Positions 43,902 to 51,135 of a DNA stretch of 64,000 nucleotides are shown piece by piece. This stretch comes from DIGJ01 sp041821315 (GTDB taxonomy: Bacteria; Bacillota; Clostridia; Lachnospirales; Lachnospiraceae): NCBI GenBank assembly GCA_041821315.1, contig JBGUEO010000005.1, positions 104,824 to 168,823 on the forward strand. The letters are read 5' to 3'. The first letter of the stretch is position 1. Each line of letters starts with the position of its first letter. Under the pieces are notes generated by a model, which worked only from the letters and a program-made list of their open reading frames with translations, ran no database searches and was not told the origin of the DNA. Position numbers and translations under genes: made by a program.

Positions 43902-44833
43902 TACAAAACCTCCTTTAATTTTTCAAAATTTATCTTTAATTTTTTAAACTTCTCATTGACTAGTAATGTAATACTAATACGAAGTAATGTAAACATTCGA
44001 ACTCGTCCTTTTATAAAAATTTCACCATACAAACATTCTTGTTCAAAATTTGGTATCACTTGAATATGTTTTCCATACACCGAAAACAAGATTCCTATGA
44101 CTCCTAGTGCTTGTCCTGTCTGACATGGATCCGAACGTCCAAATTCAATGGTTCCATAAATCTTGGTCGGTATAATATGTCGAAGGATTTTTTTTAGGGA
44201 ATTCCATACAGATAGTAATCCTCTTTTATTTTCTTCTAACTTTAAAAACTCAAGTATCAAATCACCTTTTTCTCTATAGTTTCGAATGGTTGTAAACATG
44301 GAATGAATGCGTTCTTTAAAGCTTACCCATTTATCTTTTAATTGACTCCATCGACTCTTTTTATCCGTTGTTGTTTTCTTATTTTGTTTTAATTTCTTTC
44401 TCTTTTGAAGCGTTTGATCAATTACTTGTTCTTTATTTGGTACTTCATTTGATTCCATAGATTGATTATCTTTTTTTATTAGTAATTTATTCTCTGATTG
44501 GTCGGTCGGGACTTCCATAATTACCAAGTCCGGTTCGGCTCCATGCTTCTCTTTACTATGTTGCCTCTTTTTCTTTTTTTTTCGTGGATAAATTGTAATT
44601 CCAAATACAGATACACGATAGGTTAACACGTTCTCTTCATAGTTTATTATTGCAGACAGTATTGAAAATAACCACCGTGCAGTTGCATTTGCTTTTATCT
44701 TTTCCTGCTTTTCTGCTGCTGCCTGATATCGTATTGGAACAAATAAACATAGTATTATAAGGAAAAGCAATAACGATAAAACAACAAGTAGAATACTTCC
44801 TATTATTTTCAGTACAAGTAAAATTATATGCAC
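43901..44833 (-). CDS. DUF2953 membrane protein (YtfI-like)
   Basis: A 310-residue protein with one N-terminal membrane helix (about 5-33), a basic Lys/Arg-rich segment (82-92), a low-complexity charged linker (95-165), and a C-terminal DUF2953 region (about 215-300, GTIEFGRSDPCQTGQALGVI) ending without further helices. Start is GTG at 44833 with AGGA about 10 nt upstream. Coupled to gerW, as in Bacillus (ytfI-ytfJ), and so likely a spore or germination-membrane protein. Activity unknown. Confidence 0.85.
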   Translation of the reverse strand: MHIILLVLKIIGSILLVVLSLLLFLIILCLFVPIRYQAAAEKQEKIKANATARWLFSILSAIINYEENVLTYRVSVFGITIYPRKKKKKRQHSKEKHGAEPDLVIMEVPTDQSENKLLIKKDNQSMESNEVPNKEQVIDQTLQKRKKLKQNKKTTTDKKSRWSQLKDKWVSFKERIHSMFTTIRNYREKGDLILEFLKLEENKRGLLSVWNSLKKILRHIIPTKIYGTIEFGRSDPCQTGQALGVIGILFSVYGKHIQVIPNFEQECLYGEIFIKGRVRMFTLLRISITLLVNEKFKKLKINFEKLKEVL

Positions 44834-44886
44834 CTCTCAACCATCCTATCCTTTTTTCAAAACAGAAACATTCTATTTTGATTCCA

Positions 44887-45198
44887 TTAAAAGGTAAAAA
44901 AATCTCTTACCTTTATGTCGCCTGTTTTTTTATAAATATCCTCTATCATGTCCTGTAACAAATCAATCGCATCCTCTCTAGTCTTTGCAATCCCTACTAT
45001 ATACAAACTATTTCTTCTATAATAGCGAAAAAACAACTCATTACAATTTATAATATCAAACAAATTTTTTTCATTTGAAGCAAGACAAATACAATAAAGG
45101 CTGTGTGATAATCTCCCATCCTCGATTCTTTTTTTCCATTTATCCGGTTTCTTTTTAATTGAATCATCAAAATATAACTCATTGCTCCATTTAATCAT
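44887..45198 (-). CDS. Hypothetical protein, 103 residues
   Basis: I do not recognise this protein. It is small, soluble and mixed-charge, begins MIKWSNELYFDDSIKKKPDK, and contains FDIINCNELFFRYYRRNSLYIVGIAKTREDA split over an alpha/beta-like pattern (strand ending VGIAKT, then an acidic helix). It starts 12 nt after the 434-residue gene and lies 53 nt before DUF2953-gerW, so it belongs to the same operon; a role in sporulation is possible by context only. Confidence 0.6.
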   Translation of the reverse strand: MIKWSNELYFDDSIKKKPDKWKKRIEDGRLSHSLYCICLASNEKNLFDIINCNELFFRYYRRNSLYIVGIAKTREDAIDLLQDMIEDIYKKTGDIKVRDFFTF

Positions 45199-45210
45199 AA
45201 AGGCCCCTGC

Positions 45211-46515
45211 TTATATTGTATCCATGAATTCATTCAAAAGCTTCATAGAAACATTCTTTTCTGCAAAATCACTACATTGTTTTAAGCTGTTCTTAATATA
45301 GTGGTATACTTCATCCTTGCTGTTAAAAAAAACTGGCATTTTACTTAATGTCGCAGCCATAATTGATCGCACCACAAACTTTGAACTTTTGTCAAATAAA
45401 TCCGAAAGTTCTTGAATAAATTGCTTTGTTTGTACTTCAATATAGTTCTCATCCGCAAGCTGCGTATTTATTTTTAATTCAAGCTCAGTAAAAACACTTG
45501 ATGACATAAGTTTTCCCATTTTTTCCAAATTAAGTAATATTTCTTGGCTATCTTTTTCCGTATCAACTGTAATTTTTGCTTCTAACCGTTGTATTTCATC
45601 ATAAGCCTTTTCCTGTTCCCCTTCTAGCTTTGAAAATGTATCTTCTAAGTGTTGACGGCTTTCCATATCCAGAGTATCGAAACGCGTGGTATAAACATCC
45701 GATAGTATTTTCCTGCAATCCTCTTCTCCCTCCCATGTTACTTGTTCCATACTAGTTCGTGATATTAAAATTGTATCAATGCAGTTTAATAAATCTTGTG
45801 CACTCACATAAAAATCACTTTCTATAATTAAATTTTCTGCCATCTTCGATAACAAAAGCGTATATCGACTGTATTCTTCCTTGGTAAGTTTATTATAATC
45901 TACTCGTTTAAATAATTCCATTTCATCTTTATGATTCAAAAAGTAATCATCGATGCCCTCGGGCTCATACAACATAGCGCTGCATCGTAATATATATAGA
46001 TACGAATTTACTGCTTCTTGTTCACTACCTTTATACAGTAAAATACTTTGACGTATCAAATCAAAATAATGCATTTTCGTCATACGAACCGGTAATTGTG
46101 CCAAACACGCTTTGATATTATCATTAATTAACATATTATCTTTCACTAAAAAAATAAATTGAAACAGTTTGTTTGCGAACACTTCTTCGTCTATGAGCTC
46201 CTCTTTTTGGTATCTTTGTTCACAACGATTAAGGACATATTCGTAAACTTGAAGTTGATCTGTATAAGCAGTTAACACCTGCATTTTTTGAATAATTTGA
46301 TTTCTTAAGTGTTCCACCTTTAAGATATCCTGTTTTTTGTCTTCATTTGAAGAAGACAGAATTTCTCCAAAAGCCGAATGTATGCTCTGCATTACTTCTT
46401 CATCTACGGCTTCACATTCCAACTGTTTTTCGCAAATGATATAATAATCAAATGTTCCTTTAATAAGTGCCGCTTTGTAATATGCATTTATTAATGCATT
46501 CATATCCTTTTTCAT
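45211..46515 (-). CDS. Hypothetical mostly alpha-helical protein, 434 residues
   Basis: Unrecognised. No signal peptide or membrane helix is visible. Residues 1-250 are helix-rich, with segments such as VYEYVLNRCEQRYQKEELI that look repeat-like (TPR-like fold possible but unproven), and residues about 280-320 form a short charged coiled coil. AGAGG lies 8 nt before the ATG. It follows the large glycosyltransferase gene by 39 nt and precedes the 103-residue gene by 12 nt. No function is assigned. Confidence 0.65.
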   Translation of the reverse strand: MKKDMNALINAYYKAALIKGTFDYYIICEKQLECEAVDEEVMQSIHSAFGEILSSSNEDKKQDILKVEHLRNQIIQKMQVLTAYTDQLQVYEYVLNRCEQRYQKEELIDEEVFANKLFQFIFLVKDNMLINDNIKACLAQLPVRMTKMHYFDLIRQSILLYKGSEQEAVNSYLYILRCSAMLYEPEGIDDYFLNHKDEMELFKRVDYNKLTKEEYSRYTLLLSKMAENLIIESDFYVSAQDLLNCIDTILISRTSMEQVTWEGEEDCRKILSDVYTTRFDTLDMESRQHLEDTFSKLEGEQEKAYDEIQRLEAKITVDTEKDSQEILLNLEKMGKLMSSSVFTELELKINTQLADENYIEVQTKQFIQELSDLFDKSSKFVVRSIMAATLSKMPVFFNSKDEVYHYIKNSLKQCSDFAEKNVSMKLLNEFMDTI

Positions 46516-46554
46516 CTAAAAATCCTCTCGTTACATCTCTTTTAATTATTATAC

Positions 46555-49503
46555 CTATATTAACACCCAGCTGTCAAACCACCGTAAAAAATTCGATACA
46601 TAACTTACCGACACTGGCATTCCAGAAAGAACTGGATAGAACGCAGCAAACAATAAAATGGTTAGTCCTGCATAGATTATAAAACGCCTTTTCCATAGTA
46701 CTTGGTCTTGTTCCCACAATTTTTTCATTCCATATCCAATCATTAAAACAACAAACGCTACACTTGGAAAGTAATGATAAATAAATGTAATTCGGGTAAC
46801 GAAAAACCATGGGACATATTGAGCTAAATACGCTATGCATAAAAATCTTGCTGTTTTATCCCTCTCTTTAATCATCTGATACGCACAATAGAAGAAAGCT
46901 ACAATCCCTGTCCACCAAACCAACGGATTTCCAAATGCACTAATCCCTTCTTTTACCGTATCTGAAATATATCCAGAATAATACCAAATTGGACGGTACA
47001 TTGTCGGCCATTGATACCACCACGAAGAATATGGGTGGGTCGCATTTACTGTTGTATGATAATGATACATCGATACTTGATTGTTTAGCATCCGTGCAAT
47101 AATCCCACGATCCGTACCATCACGAAATGGGATATAAGATAACGTGTAGATTGTGACTGGTATTATTACAAAAAACAGCACACAGAGCAAACAAGTTTGA
47201 ATTGCGTTGTGAATGCCCTTATTTTTATTCGATGCATTCTTATAATTTTGAATTAAATGTAAGAAAAATATAATAGCAAGACCAATCCCGGCATAAGCGC
47301 CTGTCCACTTACAAGCAACACCAAATCCCATACAAATACCAGAAAGTGCCAACCAATAGTTCTTGTTTTCACGTATATACAAAAACATAAATAGATACAT
47401 AATCATAATAAAAAAGGTTACAAAGACATCAATGGTTGCAATTCTTGTCTGCACGAAATGCATAAAATCAAAAGTAAATAATATGCTGATAATTGTACTT
47501 AAAAATGTACTAGATACTAGTTTAAAGGCAAATACATAAATAACTGGAATCATTAAAACTCCAAATAGAGTTCCCATAAACCGCCAGCCAAATGGATTCA
47601 TACCAAATAGCTTAATACCAAGTGCAATCAATGTTTTTCCAAGCGGTGGGTGGGTATTTTCGTAACTATATTCACCCGTCAAATATTCATAAGCTGTTCT
47701 TGCATGATAAATTTCATCAAAATAAGTACTATTGCGAAAGCTGCTTCGACCATCATATACCGATTGTTCATCGTACAATTGAACTGCATTCGGAGTACTT
47801 CCTACGGGCGTAATCTGATTTCCATCAAAATCATAAAATACAAGTTCCTCTACCTTTGCTCTTTCGCTTGTTGATGTAATTCTAAGGTATTGCCCTTTGT
47901 CATTGATATCCACACTTCCCCAGCAAAATACACTAATCATTTGCCATTCTGTAACAAAATGATAGGGGCCTTCCACATCTTGTGCCATTTCTAATCGAAA
48001 GCCTCGATTTTCTAAATTACCAAGATAATAACTTATTTTGGAGATATACGTTGATTTCCCCATATCAAGCACAACACTTTCGTCCGCATTGGAAAATGTA
48101 TAGTACGATTCACACGCCCTGTTTTGACCTAAGTCATAAAATGCAATACATGCATACACCAAAGAAAGGATCAATATAATAACATAGTCTTTTCGCTTTA
48201 GTTGTTTGATTTTTTCATTACAAATCTCAGTTCTTGCGCTACCCTTTTCCCTGCTATTTTGATATGTTTTTTGTTTTAAGCCAAAACTTTTAAAAATCTG
48301 ATAGCATAAATATCCAAAGGAGCCAATCAAGAATATAGAATCTAAAAATGCCACTTTATTAAATTTTCCTACTTCATTTAAAGGATAATAAAGAACATGA
48401 AACACATTAATAAAATGTCCAAGTGAAAAAAGTAGGTAGGAGATGAGCCATTCCTTCTTTTGTGTATATACATAGGAAAGAAGTAAAATGGCAAGTATTG
48501 GATACAAATATCTTTCATGCATTCGAACAGAAAATAAGAACATACCACCAATAATTACAGCTCCCGCAATCATATAGCGTTCCGTTTCTTTTTTTCCCTT
48601 CATACAAATATAAGCTGCAAAAATAACAGTTATCAAAATTGCGATACTTCCAATTTTACTATAAGCGATACCAAGAAATGTTACATCCTGTGATACCCAG
48701 TTTTGTCCAAAAAGATTCCATATATTATACGCATTTACAGACGCATATGGATACGATGCCATAGTCTTTATATACTGCGTAATCACATTAATTATACCAA
48801 ATGGAAGCATCCCCATCAGTAAGCTTATGAGTGCAAGACATGCCCATAACGATTGTTTTGAAAACTCTTTTAATTGAAATTTACCTTCTTTAAAAACTGC
48901 ATTCCACACACCAAACAATAGAACTGGCGTAAAAACAAGTGTCTGTGGTTTTATCAAAACTCCAATTGCAAATATGAAATATGACAAGGGAAGTTTATGT
49001 TCCGATACCAAATAGCATACCAATATGACACAAAGCGTAAAAATTGAGTCTACTTGTCCCCATACTGCACTATTAATAAAAATCGCCGGATTGAATGTAA
49101 ACAATAAAACTGCATATAAGCCAATTTTTTCACTTTTTCTTTTTGCTATCTTCCATATAAATAAAGCTGTGAGTGTATCACAAATGATTGCCGGCATTTT
49201 CATTAGAATTAAATTTGCAAACGAATCCCATGGAAGCGTTATAATCTGCCGAAACTTCCCAAGTATCCATAAAATATACATATATCCTGGCGGATAATCG
49301 GTGAATACATCACTGCTATAAAAATTATGACATCCTGTTTGAACAATACGGTCTGCCCAGGAAATAAAACAGGACAAATCGGATGCATGTCCCTTACTTA
49401 TTCCAGCTAAAATAATTCGAAAAATAACCCCAAGTATCATATAGTGAATCGCACGATAGTACGATTTTTTTTGTTTCATTTTAATCGTCTGACCCGCCCT
49501 CAT
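46555..49503 (-). CDS. Two-module GT-C glycosyltransferase: GT-C + galactose-binding-like + GT39 (PMT)
   Basis: A 982-residue polytopic membrane protein. Residues 20-410 are a GT-C mannosyltransferase-like module with an early Asp (ASDLSCF, Asp42), WGQVDSIFT, KPQTL and MHERYLYP. Residues 440-455 are a helix; 465-570 look like an F5/8-type beta-sandwich (VVLDMGKSTYISKISYYLGN, GQYLRITS). Residues 590-982 match protein O-mannosyltransferase, with YFDEIYHARTAYEYLTGEYS and HPPLGK. It presumably transfers lipid-linked sugars to a surface protein or glycan. AGGAG 10 nt before ATG 49503; the open frame to 49605 lacks a site. Confidence 0.85.
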   Translation of the reverse strand: MRAGQTIKMKQKKSYYRAIHYMILGVIFRIILAGISKGHASDLSCFISWADRIVQTGCHNFYSSDVFTDYPPGYMYILWILGKFRQIITLPWDSFANLILMKMPAIICDTLTALFIWKIAKRKSEKIGLYAVLLFTFNPAIFINSAVWGQVDSIFTLCVILVCYLVSEHKLPLSYFIFAIGVLIKPQTLVFTPVLLFGVWNAVFKEGKFQLKEFSKQSLWACLALISLLMGMLPFGIINVITQYIKTMASYPYASVNAYNIWNLFGQNWVSQDVTFLGIAYSKIGSIAILITVIFAAYICMKGKKETERYMIAGAVIIGGMFLFSVRMHERYLYPILAILLLSYVYTQKKEWLISYLLFSLGHFINVFHVLYYPLNEVGKFNKVAFLDSIFLIGSFGYLCYQIFKSFGLKQKTYQNSREKGSARTEICNEKIKQLKRKDYVIILILSLVYACIAFYDLGQNRACESYYTFSNADESVVLDMGKSTYISKISYYLGNLENRGFRLEMAQDVEGPYHFVTEWQMISVFCWGSVDINDKGQYLRITSTSERAKVEELVFYDFDGNQITPVGSTPNAVQLYDEQSVYDGRSSFRNSTYFDEIYHARTAYEYLTGEYSYENTHPPLGKTLIALGIKLFGMNPFGWRFMGTLFGVLMIPVIYVFAFKLVSSTFLSTIISILFTFDFMHFVQTRIATIDVFVTFFIMIMYLFMFLYIRENKNYWLALSGICMGFGVACKWTGAYAGIGLAIIFFLHLIQNYKNASNKNKGIHNAIQTCLLCVLFFVIIPVTIYTLSYIPFRDGTDRGIIARMLNNQVSMYHYHTTVNATHPYSSWWYQWPTMYRPIWYYSGYISDTVKEGISAFGNPLVWWTGIVAFFYCAYQMIKERDKTARFLCIAYLAQYVPWFFVTRITFIYHYFPSVAFVVLMIGYGMKKLWEQDQVLWKRRFIIYAGLTILLFAAFYPVLSGMPVSVSYVSNFLRWFDSWVLI

Positions 49504-49552
49504 ACGTTCAAATCTCCTTTCACAACTCCCCATTTTCTCGTTTTTTTCTATA

Positions 49553-49594
49553 AAACAAAACAAGGTCGACAATTTCCATGAGAATTTGTCGACC
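49553..49594 (-). terminator. Terminator after the rhomboid-like gene
   Basis: A 9-bp stem GGTCGACAA/TTGTCGACC (49586-49594 with 49564-49572) followed on the minus strand by TTGTTTTGTTTTAT. It separates the gene from the glycosyltransferase. Confidence 0.85.
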
Positions 49595-49613
49595 CAAACA
49601 TACATTATGAATG

Positions 49614-50462
49614 TTATTTCACATGTTCATGTGTAAACAAATGTTCCGTGCAATATTCATAGTTTCCATTACATTTTGAACAAAAACGAAATTCTAAGTT
49701 TTCATCATCAAATTCAGTTCTTCCACATACGGAACATTTATGTCTTGTAATACCTGTATTGTTTTTAATTTCTTTTTTAAATTGACTTCGCCTGTGATAC
49801 TGCTTTGGAGATACCTTTTTGTAATTTCTAGTCATTAAAAAGAAAATCAAAAAGTTTGCAATTCCAATTACAGTTGCCAGTGCATATGCGTACTGCCCTA
49901 TTGTTAGATATGAAATAACCTCATACCCTATGATAACTCCATACAAAATTCCAAGCCACTTAACTTTAATTGGTATAACAAAGAATAATAATAATTGAAC
50001 ATCTGGATACAATACTGCAAATGCTAAAAACATAGCTTGGTTAATCGCACTCAATCCAATTGGAAAACTACTTCCAATTGCCACATATAAAATAATAGAA
50101 GCTACAATATTTAATAATAATCCCGATAAATAATATAAATTGAAACGAAATGCTCCCCATGCATTTTCAAGAGAATTACCAATCATATAGTATAAATACA
50201 TTTCAACTCCAAAGAACAAAATATTCATTGGATTGACAAATCCAGAGGAACTCGATAAGCCCGGATAAAATACAAAGGTAACAATTCTCCAAATCTGTCC
50301 ATGAAGTATCTGCCCAAAGTCTAATGACAAATAACTATAATAAAATCCTGGTGTCATAATTCCAAGAATTGCTCCAAGTACATTAATAATTACAATATAT
50401 CGCATCAGCCCCTGAATGGCAATTTTTCCATATTTTCGTTCCAATTTATTCAAAATTTTCAT
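49614..50462 (-). CDS. Derlin/rhomboid-like membrane protein with C-terminal zinc ribbon
   Basis: A 282-residue protein. Residues 20-210 hold six membrane helices with a rhomboid-superfamily pattern: GQIWRIVTFVFYP at 55-67 and the MIGNSLENAWGAFRF loop at 93-107. The protease GxSG serine site is absent; the equivalent segment reads PIGLSAINQ, so it is probably a pseudoprotease like derlins. A basic linker is followed by Cys243-x2-Cys246, Cys261-x2-Cys264, Cys271 and three His, a zinc ribbon. Own promoter at 50511-50540 and terminator. Function unknown. Confidence 0.8.
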   Translation of the reverse strand: MKILNKLERKYGKIAIQGLMRYIVIINVLGAILGIMTPGFYYSYLSLDFGQILHGQIWRIVTFVFYPGLSSSSGFVNPMNILFFGVEMYLYYMIGNSLENAWGAFRFNLYYLSGLLLNIVASIILYVAIGSSFPIGLSAINQAMFLAFAVLYPDVQLLLFFVIPIKVKWLGILYGVIIGYEVISYLTIGQYAYALATVIGIANFLIFFLMTRNYKKVSPKQYHRRSQFKKEIKNNTGITRHKCSVCGRTEFDDENLEFRFCSKCNGNYEYCTEHLFTHEHVK

Positions 50463-50510
50463 GCACTAACCTCCGTTTTTTCCTTTGTTTTTTACAAAGT
50501 GAATAATGTG

Positions 50511-50540
50511 ATTATATACTTTTTCCCTTTCATTTGTCAA
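50511..50540 (-). promoter_or_regulatory. Promoter for the rhomboid-like gene
   Basis: TTGACA (50535-50540), 18-nt spacer, TATAAT (50511-50516). Both boxes are consensus. Confidence 0.82.
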
Positions 50541-50553
50541 ATTAGAATCTATA

Positions 50554-50958
50554 TCATTCCTCATCACTCACTTCTGGAATAATAAGGGTTGCGCCTGGTT
50601 TTAACCATATTTTGTTTGAAGTATTAAATTTTAATAAATCTTTCACATCAATATCAAATTGTTCTAAGATACCTTCCAATGTATCACCTTCTTTTATTAC
50701 ATATGATACTATGCTCTCTTGCATAGTAGGTAGGTCTGGAACTAAACTTGGCATTGTAATTGGCCGTTTTTGTTTCTCTGGTTTTTCCATAATGACAGGA
50801 ATGCAAATTTCCGAACCTACTTTTAAATCATATACATCAACATATGGATTTGCTCTCATAATAAGTGCCAATGACATGTCGTACATTTTGCTGATCTTAT
50901 AAAGAGAATCTCCTTCCTTCACTACATGTACTTTTCCTTCACAATATTCGAAATTCAT
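50554..50958 (-). CDS. LysM-domain protein (SafA-like, likely spore envelope)
   Basis: A 134-residue protein with two LysM modules, about 10-55 (VHVVKEGDSLYKISKMYDMS) and 83-128 (YVIKEGDTLEGILEQFDIDV), joined by a Pro/Lys linker. LysM binds N-acetylglucosamine glycans. No signal peptide is present, as in mother-cell spore coat or cortex proteins such as SafA, and a sigma-E-like promoter precedes it. AGGA 8 nt before ATG 50958 sets the start. Confidence 0.85.
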   Translation of the reverse strand: MNFEYCEGKVHVVKEGDSLYKISKMYDMSLALIMRANPYVDVYDLKVGSEICIPVIMEKPEKQKRPITMPSLVPDLPTMQESIVSYVIKEGDTLEGILEQFDIDVKDLLKFNTSNKIWLKPGATLIIPEVSDEE

Positions 50959-50994
50959 AAATAATCCTACTCTTTTTGCTACTAGTATATTCAA

Positions 50995-51022
50995 ATTGTA
51001 TGAAAAAGTTCTCTTTTCTTAT
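50995..51022 (-). promoter_or_regulatory. Sigma-E-like promoter for the LysM gene
   Basis: CATACAAT (50995-51002) with ATA 17 nt upstream (51020-51022), matching the Bacillus sigma-E consensus ATA-N16-18-CATACAnT. No sigma-A -35 is convincing here. Confidence 0.55.
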
Positions 51023-51043
51023 AAAATTTTTATGATTCATTTC

Positions 51044-51072
51044 TTGCTTATCGCAAATGGGTAGCGTATAAT
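51044..51072 (+). promoter_or_regulatory. Promoter for the 1409-residue activase-type gene
   Basis: TTGCTT (51044-51049), 17-nt spacer, TATAAT (51067-51072), so transcription should start about 51079. Confidence 0.75.
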
Positions 51073-51080
51073 ATTTTTGT

Positions 51081-51134
51081 ATGTTCAAACAAAAGGAGGT
51101 ACAGCAAAAAGAGAAACAACTCTTCGCTGAATAA
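51081..51134 (+). other. Possible 17-codon leader ORF
   Basis: ATG at 51081 lies within a few bases of the predicted transcript start and reads MFKQKEVQQKEKQLFAE before TAA at 51132-51134, one base before the main ATG at 51136. It is in a different frame from the main gene. Its body contains a strong AAAGGAGG. It may be leaderless or not translated at all. Confidence 0.3.
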
Positions 51135-51135
51135 T
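51092..51135 (+). promoter_or_regulatory. Remote Shine-Dalgarno with intervening hairpin
   Basis: AAAGGAGG (51092-51099) is 36 nt from the ATG at 51136. In between, CAGC (51102-51105) pairs with GCTG (51126-51129) and AAGAG (51109-51113) with CTCTT (51120-51124). Excluding this hairpin, the spacing is 8 nt, ideal for initiation. Confidence 0.5.
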
